Assembly (NCBI RefSeq): GCF_003205495.1
Contig: NZ_QJRX01000006.1
Span: 62,001-126,000 of the forward strand
Direction: 5' to 3'
Length of the DNA: 64,000 nucleotides
DNA from: Aquipseudomonas alcaligenes
GTDB lineage: Bacteria > Pseudomonadota > Gammaproteobacteria > Pseudomonadales > Pseudomonadaceae
A program made the position numbers and the translations under genes. The notes below the pieces were generated by a model. It did no database searches, was not told the DNA's origin, and saw only the letters and a list, made by a program, of their open reading frames with translations. Below, one piece after another: positions 1-10,237 of this stretch; the stretch's first letter is position 1, and every line of letters begins with the position of its first letter.

Positions 1-1
1 C

Positions 2-661
2 CTGGGCGTCGAGTTCCGTTTCGGGCAGAACATCCAGCGCCTGGACCACGCCGGCGACCGCATCAACGGTGTGTGGATCGACGGCAAGCTGGAGACCGCC
101 GACCGCTACGTGCTCGCCCTCGGCAGCTACAGCCCGCAGCTGCTCAAGCCGCTGGGCATCAAGGCGCCGGTCTATCCGCTCAAGGGCTACTCGCTGACCG
201 TGCCGATCACCGACCCCGCGATGGCACCGACCTCGACCATCCTCGACGAGACCTACAAGGTCGCCATCACCCGTTTCGACAACCGCATCCGTGTGGGCGG
301 CATGGCCGAGATCGCCGGCTTCGACCTGAGCCTCAACCCGGCCCGCCGCGCCACCTTGGAGATGATCACCAACGATCTCTACCCGCAGGGCGGCGATGTC
401 AGCCGCGCCGAGTTCTGGACCGGCCTGCGCCCGGCCACCCCGGACGGCACGCCCATCGTCGGCGCCACCGCCTACCGCAACCTGTTCCTCAACACCGGAC
501 ACGGTACCCTTGGCTGGACCATGGCCTGCGGCTCCGGTCGCTTCCTCGCCGATCTGATGGCGAACAAGCGTCCGCAGATCAGCGCCGAAGGCCTGGATAT
601 TTCCCGTTATGGCCGCACCAAGGAGAGCCACAAGCATGTCCATCCAGCGCCTGCGCATTGA
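2..661 (+). CDS. dadA: D-amino acid dehydrogenase, C-terminal part (partial at window edge)
   Basis: This is the C-terminal half of the FAD-dependent D-amino acid dehydrogenase. The enzyme oxidises D-alanine and other D-amino acids to the imino/2-oxo acid and passes electrons to the respiratory chain at the inner membrane. The reading frame is open from base 2, so the start codon and N-terminal Rossmann motif lie outside the window. About 219 codons remain. They include the substrate-domain segment GYSLTVPI and the C-terminal FAD-contacting block [15 protein letters not shown]. It is followed by ridA, which starts inside it, and then dadX: an alanine catabolic operon in which DadX makes the D-alanine that DadA uses. 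The identification is firm. Confidence 0.95.
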   Translation: MGVEFRFGQNIQRLDHAGDRINGVWIDGKLETADRYVLALGSYSPQLLKPLGIKAPVYPLKGYSLTVPITDPAMAPTSTILDETYKVAITRFDNRIRVGGMAEIAGFDLSLNPARRATLEMITNDLYPQGGDVSRAEFWTGLRPATPDGTPIVGATAYRNLFLNTGHGTLGWTMACGSGRFLADLMANKRPQISAEGLDISRYGRTKESHKHVHPAPAH

Positions 662-986
662 GAAGCGCTACAGCGAAATCGTCATCCACAACGGCACCGT
701 CTACCTGGCGGGCCAGCTGGCCGATGACTACGACGGCGATATCCGTGAGCAGACCCGCCAGACCCTGGCCAACATCGACCGCTTCCTGGCCGAGGCCGGC
801 AGCGACAAGACCAAGATCCTCTCGGTGACCATCTACCTCAAGGATATGGCCGACTATGCCGGCATGAACCAGGTGTATGACGCCTGGGTCGCCGAGGGCG
901 CCGCCCCGGCCCGCGCCTGTGTCGAGGCCAAGCTGTACGACCCGCGCGTGCTGGTGGAGATGATGGTCGTCGCCGCGCAAGCCTGA
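636..986 (+). CDS. ridA: RidA-family enamine/imine deaminase
   Basis: A 116-residue protein of the RidA/YjgF/YER057c family, the usual family length. RidA proteins hydrolyse reactive enamine and imine intermediates to 2-oxo acids and ammonia in the cytoplasm. The C-terminal block [10 protein letters not shown] carries the conserved arginine (about residue 93) that holds the substrate carboxylate. The ATG lies inside dadA, so the two genes overlap by 26 nt, which suggests translational coupling. The neighbour explains its job: DadA releases 2-iminopropionate from D-alanine, a direct RidA-type substrate. This is a dad-operon paralogue rather than necessarily the housekeeping RidA. Confidence 0.9.
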   Translation: MSIQRLRIEKRYSEIVIHNGTVYLAGQLADDYDGDIREQTRQTLANIDRFLAEAGSDKTKILSVTIYLKDMADYAGMNQVYDAWVAEGAAPARACVEAKLYDPRVLVEMMVVAAQA

Positions 987-997
987 ACATCCCTTTG

Positions 998-1024
998 GCC
1001 CGGCACCCCCGCCGGGCTTTTTTT
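998..1024 (+). terminator. Intrinsic terminator or attenuator between ridA and dadX
   Basis: A 7-bp perfect stem (GCCCGGC/GCCGGGC) with a 6-nt C-rich loop is followed by seven T residues. It sits 12 nt after ridA and 20 nt before dadX. It should end part of the dadA-ridA transcription and so lower dadX expression relative to dadA, or dadX may have its own promoter. Confidence 0.85.
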
Positions 1025-1044
1025 AACCGAACGAAGTAGCCGCC

Positions 1045-2118
<1,074 letters not shown>

Positions 2119-2146
2119 CCGTCAGGGCGCGGGGCAATTGCGTTTG

Positions 2147-2170
2147 CAGTGTTGTAAATACTGAACACTG
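2147..2170. promoter_or_regulatory. Palindrome upstream of pauR, candidate operator
   Basis: A perfect 7-bp inverted repeat, CAGTGTT and AACACTG, is separated by 10 bp of AT-rich sequence. It lies 51-75 bp upstream of the pauR start codon, where a promoter would be expected. A 24-bp dyad suits a homodimeric helix-turn-helix protein, so PauR autoregulation is the simplest reading. No known PauR consensus was compared. A smaller hairpin (2170-2186, GGCCG/CGGCC) follows in the leader. Confidence 0.45.
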
Positions 2171-2205
2171 GCCGCATCATACGGCCACCCAACTGCCTTG
2201 CTCCC

Positions 2206-2213
2206 AAGGAGGA
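2206..2213 (+). promoter_or_regulatory. Shine-Dalgarno sequence that fixes the pauR TTG start
   Basis: AAGGAGGA is a near-perfect anti-16S match placed 8 nt before the TTG at 2222. An upstream in-frame start at 2198 would lie before this site, so the TTG start is preferred. It gives the 182-residue protein expected for the family. Confidence 0.8.
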
Positions 2214-2221
2214 CCCCCGCA

Positions 2222-2770
2222 TTGGACGTCGGTGTTCGACTGCAATCTATTCGCAAACTCAAAGGCCTTTCCCAGCGTGAACTCGCCAAGCGGGCGGGCG
2301 TCACCAACAGCACCATCTCGATGATCGAGAAGAACAGCGTGAGCCCCTCGATCAGCTCGCTGAAGAAGGTGCTCGGCGGCATCCCGATGTCGCTGGTGGA
2401 GTTCTTCTCCCTCGACCTGGAGCAGGACAACCACACCCAGGTGGTGTACCGGGCCGACGAACTGACCGACCTTTCCAGCGGCGCCGTGACCATGAAGCTG
2501 ATCGGCAAGGCGCACCCCAGCCGGGCCATCACCTTCCTCGACGAAACCTACCCGCCGGGTACCGACACCGGCGAGGAAATGCTCAACCACGACGGCGAGG
2601 AAGCCGGCATGCTGGTGGACGGGCGCCTGGAGCTGACCGTGGGTGCCGAGGTGTTCATCCTCGAGCCGGGCGACAGTTACTATTTCGACAGCACCAAGCC
2701 GCACCGCTTCCGCAATCCGTTCGACCAGCCGGCGCGGCTGATCAGCGCCACCACGCCGGCGAACTTCTGA
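2222..2770 (+). CDS. pauR: XRE-cupin transcriptional regulator PauR (TTG start)
   Basis: A 182-residue regulator with an N-terminal XRE helix-turn-helix (about residues 1-60, SQRELAKRAGVTNSTISMIE) and a C-terminal cupin sensor (about 105-180, LEPGDSYYFDS). This matches PauR of Pseudomonas, a repressor of gamma-glutamyl-polyamine catabolism genes, as I recall it; the E. coli counterpart is PuuR. The strong Shine-Dalgarno site at 2206 and the family length support TTG at 2222 as the start. It follows dadX by about 100 bp with its own promoter-like region. A possible target in the window is the puuD-like hydrolase at 10238, though this is inference. Confidence 0.88.
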   Translation: MDVGVRLQSIRKLKGLSQRELAKRAGVTNSTISMIEKNSVSPSISSLKKVLGGIPMSLVEFFSLDLEQDNHTQVVYRADELTDLSSGAVTMKLIGKAHPSRAITFLDETYPPGTDTGEEMLNHDGEEAGMLVDGRLELTVGAEVFILEPGDSYYFDSTKPHRFRNPFDQPARLISATTPANF

Positions 2771-2913
2771 GGCGGCCACGGACGTTCGGCGCGCGCCGCA
2801 CGTCCAATGCCCCTGCGACAAGTTGGGTTGTTCCGGCCGGCCGGCCTAACCGTTATACTGCGCCCGCTCGCGAAACCGTGGCCGCGGGCGTGTCTAGCCA
2901 ATGAGGGTGTACC

Positions 2914-3336
2914 GTGAACCTGATCAAGAAGATGCTGGCGGCTCAAGCTGCCGTATTGGCCCTGTGGGCTGTGAGCGCTCAGGCTGCGACCAACGACGAG
3001 ATCGCCGAGCGCATCAAGCCGGTGGGCGAGGTCTGCATCCAGGGTGAAGAATGCAAGGGCGTCGGCGCCGTGGCCGTGGCCGCCGGCGGTGGCGCCAAGT
3101 CCCCGGACGACGTGATCGCCGCCCACTGTGGCGCCTGCCACAATGCCGGCGTGCTGGGCGCACCGAAGTCCGGCGATACCGCGGCCTGGAAGGCGCGCGC
3201 CGATGCTAAGGGTGGCCTGGATGGCATCCTCAAGTCGGCCATCGCCGGCATCAACGCCATGCCGCCGAAAGGCACCTGCGCCACCTGCTCGGACGACGAG
3301 CTGCTCGGCGCGATCAAGAAGATGTCCGGCCTGTAA
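2914..3336 (+). CDS. cycB: Periplasmic cytochrome c5 family protein
   Basis: A 140-residue precursor with a GTG start and a signal peptide ending near AQA (residues 1-24). One CXXCH heme site lies in AHCGACHNAG (about residue 72), with a likely axial Met in INAMPPKG, and a second CXXC near the C terminus (CATC) is typical of cytochrome c5. It is a small periplasmic electron carrier. The N-terminal part of the mature protein has an extra Cys pair (VCIQGEEC). A TATACT -10 element lies at 2854-2859, which supports a separate promoter. The symbol cycB is the one I recall for the PAO1 homologue. Confidence 0.9.
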   Translation: MNLIKKMLAAQAAVLALWAVSAQAATNDEIAERIKPVGEVCIQGEECKGVGAVAVAAGGGAKSPDDVIAAHCGACHNAGVLGAPKSGDTAAWKARADAKGGLDGILKSAIAGINAMPPKGTCATCSDDELLGAIKKMSGL

Positions 3337-3350
3337 CACCGGCCTCGACG

Positions 3351-3377
3351 AAAAAGCCGCCCGCGGGCGGCTTTTTT
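3351..3377. terminator. Bidirectional terminator between cytochrome c5 and rep
   Basis: A 12-bp perfect stem (AAAAAGCCGCCC paired with GGGCGGCTTTTT) has a 2-nt loop and an A-tract and T-tract on its two sides. It can end transcription of the rightward cytochrome gene and of the leftward rep gene. Confidence 0.9.
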
Positions 3378-3410
3378 GTGCCTGTCTGGCCTGCGGCCGA
3401 TTGTCGCGCC

Positions 3411-5420
<2,010 letters not shown>

Positions 5421-5703
5421 GGGGGGAATTCGGTCAGAAAAAACGAGGCGGCATTCTAGCAGCCGCAGGGCGCCGCCGGGGCGCATGCAGACCGCCGCCC
5501 GGCAGGCCGGGTTCCCAATAAAAAGCTTAAAGATTGTGTGCTAAGTCACTATTTTTAAAGATCATGTACGCTTGTGCCAGTCGGCCCCCGTTGCCGCTGC
5601 TAAGCCTTTCCCGCAGGATGCGCAGAAATCTGCACAGGATGGGCAGCAAGAGAACGCCGTTGAACGGTGCACGCAGACAGGAATGGTCTGTCAATCCGAC
5701 CCT

Positions 5704-5710
5704 GGGGAGG
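5704..5710 (+). promoter_or_regulatory. Shine-Dalgarno sequence favouring a TTG start for proE
   Basis: GGGGAGG lies 4 nt upstream of an in-frame TTG at 5715. The first in-frame ATG after it (5736) has no such site. An upstream ATG at 5667 lies before it. The short spacer leaves some doubt. Confidence 0.5.
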
Positions 5711-5714
5711 TCAT

Positions 5715-7388
5715 TTGTCCGCGCACGTCGAACCCATGCGCCTGGTCCTGCTGGCCGAAGAGCCACAGTGGGCTGCCCTGCTGCGCGCGCGACTCGAGGC
5801 CCTGGACGGCATCTTCCCGCTGATCACCGCGCCGTCCTGGGAGGCGGCCAGCAGCCTGTTCGACGATGGCGCTCCTGGGCTGCTGCTGACCACTCCCGCT
5901 TGCCAGCCGGCGCCCGGCCGCTGTTCGCTGCCGACCATCCTGCTGCTCGACGAGGAACCTGCTACGGAGCCGGCCGATGTCTGTGACTGGCTGGTACGCG
6001 ACAACCTGGGCGTCGACATGCTGCGCCGCTGCCTGCGCTATGCCGGCGAGCGAGGGCGCCTGCAGGCGACCCTGCAGCGCCTGGCCGAACAGGATCCGCT
6101 GACCGGCATCGCCAATCGCCAGGGCTTCCAGACCCTGCTGGCGGCGCGCCTGGCCGAGTATCAGGGGCGTGGCCTGGCCCTCGGCCACCTCGATCTGGAT
6201 AACTTCAAGCACGTCAACGACGCCCTCGGCTACCAGGCCGGCGACCGCCTGATCCTCCAGGTGGTGGCCCGTCTCAAGGCCCAGCTGGAGGCCGGCGATA
6301 CCCTGGCGCGGCTGGGCAGCGACGAATTCGCCCTGCTTCTCGACCTGCGCCGCGAGCCGGGGCGTGCCGAGCGCGTGGCCGAGCGCATCACCGAGGTATT
6401 GTCCGAGCCCTACTGGGTGGATGGCGAGAGCCTGCTGCTCGGCTGCAGCCTCGGCCTGGCCCATGCCCGCGCTGGCGAGAGTGCCGACCCGCTGCTGTGG
6501 CATGCACATATCGCCATGCAGCAGGCCAAGGCGGCCCAGGGCTGTACCTATCACCTGTACGACGAGCGCATCCACCGCGGCGCGCGCAGCATGGCCGACC
6601 TGGAGAGCGAGTTGCGCCGCGCCCTGCGCCGCGACGAGCTGGAGCTGCACTATCAGCCACGGCTGTGCCTGCAGAGCGGGCGCATCCTCGGCCTGGAGGC
6701 GTTGGTACGCTGGCGGCATGCCGAGCGCGGCCTGCTCGGCCCGGACGAGTTCGTGCCGCTGGCCGAGGAGAGCGGGCTGATCGTGCCGCTCGGCTACTGG
6801 GTGATCGCCCGCGCCCTGCGCGACATGCAGTGGCTGCGCGGGCGCGGCCTGCCGGCGTTGCACATGGCGGTCAACCTGTCGTTCCGCCAGTTCCAGGACA
6901 GCCAGCTGCTGAGCACCCTCGGCCGCCTGATCGAGGAGCGCGGGGTGGATGCCCAGTGGCTGGAGTTCGAGCTGACCGAGACGGCGGTGATGCGCCGCAG
7001 CGAGCAGGTGCGGCAGACCATGCAGGCCCTCGGGCGGCTTGGCGTGCGCTTCTCGCTGGACGACTTCGGCACCGGCTTCTCCTCCTTCGTGCACCTGAAC
7101 AACCTGCCGATCACCCTGCTGAAGATCGACAAGAGCTTCGTCGGCGGCATGGGCGAGCGCGCGGAGAATCGCCAGCTGGTGCGGGCGATGATCAACCTGG
7201 CGCACAACCTGCACCTGGAGGTGGTCGCCGAGGGCGTGGAGAACGCCGAGCAGCTGGCCCTGCTGCGCCAGTTCGGCTGCGACCAGGTGCAGGGCTACCT
7301 GATCAGCAAGCCGCTGCCGCTGGCCGAGCTGGCGCGCTTCCTGGTGTTCGGCCTACGTCAGCCGCTGCTCAGCGGCTTACCGTCCTAG
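5715..7388 (+). CDS. proE: c-di-GMP phosphodiesterase: degenerate receiver, GGDEF-like and EAL domains
   Basis: A cytoplasmic protein of about 557 residues with three regions. Residues 8-115 look like a receiver fold that lacks the acidic pocket and phospho-accepting Asp (LLAEEPQW, LLLTTPA). The GGDEF domain (about 125-285) has GSDEF at 201-205, and its I-site has lost Arg (EAGD in place of RXXD). The EAL domain (about 305-550) keeps the expected metal and catalytic residues: EAL at 328, the Asn of AVNLSF, the Glu of ELTET, DDFGTGFSS, KIDKSFV and EGVE. It should therefore degrade c-di-GMP. It corresponds to the PDE I recall as ProE in P. aeruginosa, which also sits next to rep. TTG 5715 is preferred; ATG 5736 is the alternative. 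Confidence 0.85.
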   Translation: MSAHVEPMRLVLLAEEPQWAALLRARLEALDGIFPLITAPSWEAASSLFDDGAPGLLLTTPACQPAPGRCSLPTILLLDEEPATEPADVCDWLVRDNLGVDMLRRCLRYAGERGRLQATLQRLAEQDPLTGIANRQGFQTLLAARLAEYQGRGLALGHLDLDNFKHVNDALGYQAGDRLILQVVARLKAQLEAGDTLARLGSDEFALLLDLRREPGRAERVAERITEVLSEPYWVDGESLLLGCSLGLAHARAGESADPLLWHAHIAMQQAKAAQGCTYHLYDERIHRGARSMADLESELRRALRRDELELHYQPRLCLQSGRILGLEALVRWRHAERGLLGPDEFVPLAEESGLIVPLGYWVIARALRDMQWLRGRGLPALHMAVNLSFRQFQDSQLLSTLGRLIEERGVDAQWLEFELTETAVMRRSEQVRQTMQALGRLGVRFSLDDFGTGFSSFVHLNNLPITLLKIDKSFVGGMGERAENRQLVRAMINLAHNLHLEVVAEGVENAEQLALLRQFGCDQVQGYLISKPLPLAELARFLVFGLRQPLLSGLPS

Positions 7389-7414
7389 GTCAGGTAGCCC
7401 GCACGACCTGGCCG

Positions 7415-7465
7415 GTAGCCCGGATGCAATCCGGGGGCAGACTCACCTGTTTCCCGGATTGCTAC
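7415..7465. repeat. REP-like palindromic element, copy 1
   Basis: The left arm (7416-7436) is identical over 21 bases to the left arm of the element at 49821. The right arm is its inverted complement with about 8 bp deleted (CCCGGATTGC then TAC). The TAG stop codon of the leftward MATE gene, the complement of 7462-7464, is formed by the end of this arm. It is a dispersed intergenic repeat between convergent genes and may also act as a terminator-like structure. Confidence 0.7.
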
Positions 7466-8847
7466 GACAGGCAGGCCTCTGCCGGTACCGCCTGCGGCCG
7501 CAGCATCCGCGCCATGCGCCACTCGAAGCCCAGGGTCAGGCCGATGGCCGCGCAGGCCAGGCCGCCGGCCAGGCCCCACCACACGCCTTCGGCGCCCCAG
7601 CCGAGCGGGAAGGCCAGCGCCCAGGCCAGCGGAATGCCGATCACCCAGTAGCAGAGAATGCCGACCAGCAGGGTGGTCTTGCCGTCCTTGAGGCCGCGGA
7701 TCGCGCCCATGGCGATGGTCTGGATGCCGTCGAACAGCTCGAACCAGGCGGCCACCGCCAGCAGGCTCACGGCCAGCGCCACCACGGCGGCGAACTGCGG
7801 GTCGTGACGGTCGAGGAACAGCCCCACCACCCATTCCGGCGCCAGCCAGAACAGCAGGGCGAAGGCCAGCATGCAGCAGGCGCCGCCGCCGATGCCCAGG
7901 CGTCCGGCGCGGCGGGCATCGGCCAGGCGCCCGGCGCCGTAGTGCTGGCCGATGCGGAAGGTGGTGGCGTAGGAGATACCCACCGGCACCATGAAGGCCA
8001 CGTACACCGACATGATGGCGATCTGGTGCGCGCCTAGCGCGTCGCTGCCGATGGCGCCCATGCACAGGGCGGCGAAGGCGAACATGCCGGATTCCACCGC
8101 ATAGGTGCCGCCGATCGGCAGGCCCAGGCGCAGCAGCTCGCGCAGCTCGGCCAGGCGCGGGCGCAGCAGGCCGCGGGCCAGCGGGTAGGCGGCGTAGGCC
8201 GGGTGGCGCAGCAGGTGGAGGAACAGCAGCAGGGTCATGGCGTTGGCCACCAGCGCAGTGACCAGGCCGATGCCGGCCAGGCCCAGCGGCGGCAGGCCGA
8301 ACCAGCCGTGGATCAGCGCCCAGTTGAGGGCGAAGTTGGCCGCCGCGCCGCCGATGCTGATGGCCATCACCGGGCCCGGCCGGCCGATCGCTGCCGGGAA
8401 GCCGCGCAGGGCCATGAAGCCGAGGTAGCCGGGCAGGGCGAACACCAGGGTGGAGAGAAACTGCATCGCCCCCTCGATGTTGTGCGGCTCCTGACCAAAG
8501 CGCGCCAGCAGCGGTCCGAGGTTCCACAGCAGCAGGCCACTGGCCAGGGCCAGGCCGCCGGCCAGCCACAGGCCGTTCTGCGCCAGGCGGGTGACCCCGG
8601 CGCTGTCGCCGGCACCATGGCGGATGGCGATCAGGTTGCCCACCGCGGCCAGCACGCCGACGCAGAAGATCGACACGAAGGAATAGCTGGCCGCGCCCAG
8701 GCCGCCGGCGGCCAGCTCGGCGGGGCCCAGCTTGCCCATCATCAGGGTGTCGGTGAACACCATCAGCACATGGGCCAGCTGCGCGGCGATCAAGGGGCCG
8801 GCGAGGCGGAAGAGGGCGACCAGTTCGGTGCGGACGGACTGCGGCAT
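7462..8847 (-). CDS. MATE-family multidrug efflux transporter (NorM-like)
   Basis: A 461-residue inner-membrane protein with about 12 hydrophobic helices arranged as two related halves, the normal MATE size. Family features include FTDTLMMGKLGPAELAAGG in helix 1-2, GRPGPVMAI in the first half and GAHQIAIMSVYVAFMVPVG in the second. It should export cationic drugs or metabolites in exchange for Na+ or H+. It is divergent from a LysR regulator across a 137-bp gap, which suggests control by that regulator. The substrate cannot be read from sequence. The stop codon lies in a REP-like repeat. Confidence 0.88.
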   Translation of the reverse strand: MPQSVRTELVALFRLAGPLIAAQLAHVLMVFTDTLMMGKLGPAELAAGGLGAASYSFVSIFCVGVLAAVGNLIAIRHGAGDSAGVTRLAQNGLWLAGGLALASGLLLWNLGPLLARFGQEPHNIEGAMQFLSTLVFALPGYLGFMALRGFPAAIGRPGPVMAISIGGAAANFALNWALIHGWFGLPPLGLAGIGLVTALVANAMTLLLFLHLLRHPAYAAYPLARGLLRPRLAELRELLRLGLPIGGTYAVESGMFAFAALCMGAIGSDALGAHQIAIMSVYVAFMVPVGISYATTFRIGQHYGAGRLADARRAGRLGIGGGACCMLAFALLFWLAPEWVVGLFLDRHDPQFAAVVALAVSLLAVAAWFELFDGIQTIAMGAIRGLKDGKTTLLVGILCYWVIGIPLAWALAFPLGWGAEGVWWGLAGGLACAAIGLTLGFEWRMARMLRPQAVPAEACLS

Positions 8848-8957
8848 GATGAGTCAGGCTCAAGAGAAGGCTTGCCGGGAAAAATCCGGCGGGCGGAGAA
8901 TGGCGCCATTCTCGGGAGTCGACGCGACGCGCACAAAAGGAAAAAAGCGATGCCTGG

Positions 8958-8974
8958 CATGACTAATACTCATG
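8958..8974. promoter_or_regulatory. T-N11-A dyad containing CTAAT: candidate LysR-type operator
   Basis: A 17-bp near-palindrome with arms CATGA and TCATG holds a T-N11-A motif (8960-8972) typical of LysR-type boxes. It also holds CTAAT, the core I recall for GcvA binding. It lies 11-27 bp before the LysR start codon in the region shared with the divergent MATE gene, a position suited to autorepression. Confidence 0.45.
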
Positions 8975-8984
8975 GGATTGGCGC

Positions 8985-9914
8985 ATGAGCCGGCGCCTGC
9001 CGCCGCTCTATGCCCTGCGTGCCTTCGAGGCGGCCGCTCGGCATGCCTCGTTCACCCGCGCCGCCGCCGAGCTGGCCATCACCCAGAGTGCGGTGAGCCG
9101 GCATATCCGCACCCTGGAGGAGCACTTCGGCTGCCGCCTGTTCGAGCGCAGTGGCCGCCATTTGCAGCTGACCGAGACGGCGCGCGGCCTGCTGCCCGGC
9201 GTGCGCGAGGGTTTCGATGCGCTGGAGAAGGCCTGCGCCACCCTGCGCAGCGAGGACGCCTGCCTGCGCCTGAAGGCGCCCTCGACCCTGACCATGCGCT
9301 GGCTGCTGGCGCGCCTGTCGCTGTTCCGCCTGGGCAACCCGGACAGCGAGGTGCAGCTGACCAGTGCCTGGATGGACGTGGACAAGGTCGACTTCCACCA
9401 CGAGCCCTTCGACTGCGCCGTGCTGCTGGGCAATGGCGACTTTCCCGAGGAGTGGGACAGCGTGCTGCTGTTCGAGGAGTGGCTGATCCCGGTGTGTGCC
9501 GCCGAGGCGGTGCAGGACGGCCCCTGGGACCTGGCCCGACTGCAGGCCGCCGAGCAGCTGCACCCGACTCCGGATCGCCGCGACTGGCGCCAGTGGCTGC
9601 AGGCCACCGGCCTGAGCGACCGGGTGCCGCTCAAGGGCGGCCAGCTGTTCGACATGTTGGAGCTGGGCATCGTCGCCGCCGCCCGTGGCTACGGGGTGTC
9701 CATCGGCGACCTGCTGCTGGTCGCCGAGGACGTCAATGCCGGGCGTCTGGGTTTACCCTGGCCGACCGCCGTGTACAGCGGCTGCAGTTATTACCTGGTG
9801 TGGCCGAAGACGCACCGCGCGCAGGCGCGCCTGCGTCGGCTGCGTGACTTCCTGCTGGCCGAGGTGGCGCAGATGCGTCTGCCGGTCGTCGAACGCATCA
9901 TGCCGGGCGCGTAA
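8985..9914 (+). CDS. LysR-family transcriptional regulator (GcvA-like subgroup)
   Basis: A 309-residue regulator. The N-terminal winged helix-turn-helix is at residues 5-65 (LYALRAFEAAARHASFTRAA, AITQSAVSRHIRTLEE). The periplasmic-binding-protein-like effector domain is at about 92-300. The opening PLYALRAFEAAARH and LEEHFGCRLFER fit the GcvA/AmpR-like branch. It is transcribed away from the MATE pump, so it probably controls that gene or its own. The ligand is unknown. No paralogue is seen nearby. Confidence 0.9.
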   Translation: MSRRLPPLYALRAFEAAARHASFTRAAAELAITQSAVSRHIRTLEEHFGCRLFERSGRHLQLTETARGLLPGVREGFDALEKACATLRSEDACLRLKAPSTLTMRWLLARLSLFRLGNPDSEVQLTSAWMDVDKVDFHHEPFDCAVLLGNGDFPEEWDSVLLFEEWLIPVCAAEAVQDGPWDLARLQAAEQLHPTPDRRDWRQWLQATGLSDRVPLKGGQLFDMLELGIVAAARGYGVSIGDLLLVAEDVNAGRLGLPWPTAVYSGCSYYLVWPKTHRAQARLRRLRDFLLAEVAQMRLPVVERIMPGA

Positions 9915-10237
9915 AAAATAATGGACCATGAGGCCGCGCCCCAGCAGGGGCTTACGGGATAAGTGGCCGTTTTTTGGCGCCTGCAGCCCTGCTGGCGCTA
10001 TGTTCTTTTTACGCCATCCGCCTGAAATGTTTGACATATTTTACGTCTCTGGAGAGACTGTGCGGGCGGTTCGACTGTTATGCGGCCGTCGCGGGTGGTC
10101 CGTTACCTCCCATTCCCATGCCTCCAGGTGAGGCCCAGCTACGCCGCCGACAGACGGAACCGTGCCAAACAGGTAGCGCGTCGATCTCCCGACCCACCTG
10201 CACAGCAACGGCAGATCGATCTGCCCCAAGGTGACGT
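9915..10237. other. 323-bp non-coding region upstream of the puuD-like gene
   Basis: No protein-coding gene is convincing here. The first part is A/T-rich, with a run of six T residues (9970-9975) and a TTGACA hexamer at 10031-10036, but no good -10 box is found 17 bp downstream of it. A short dyad TCTCTGGAGAGA follows at 10047-10058. The remaining 170 bp is GC-rich and could form a structured leader. The length suggests regulation of the downstream gene, but no known motif was recognised. Confidence 0.4.

Noticed and set aside
9964-9979. Sigma-54-like sequence TGGCCG with GGC after a T run
   Set aside because: GG-N10-GC spacing is right, but several consensus bases are lost and it lies more than 250 bp from the gene with no enhancer site. 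Chance is likely.
10047-10237. Possible glycine riboswitch before the puuD-like gene
   Set aside because: The stretch starts like one (CTCTGGAGAGAC), but the required downstream core with CCGAAGG is not found, and the gene is not a glycine gene.
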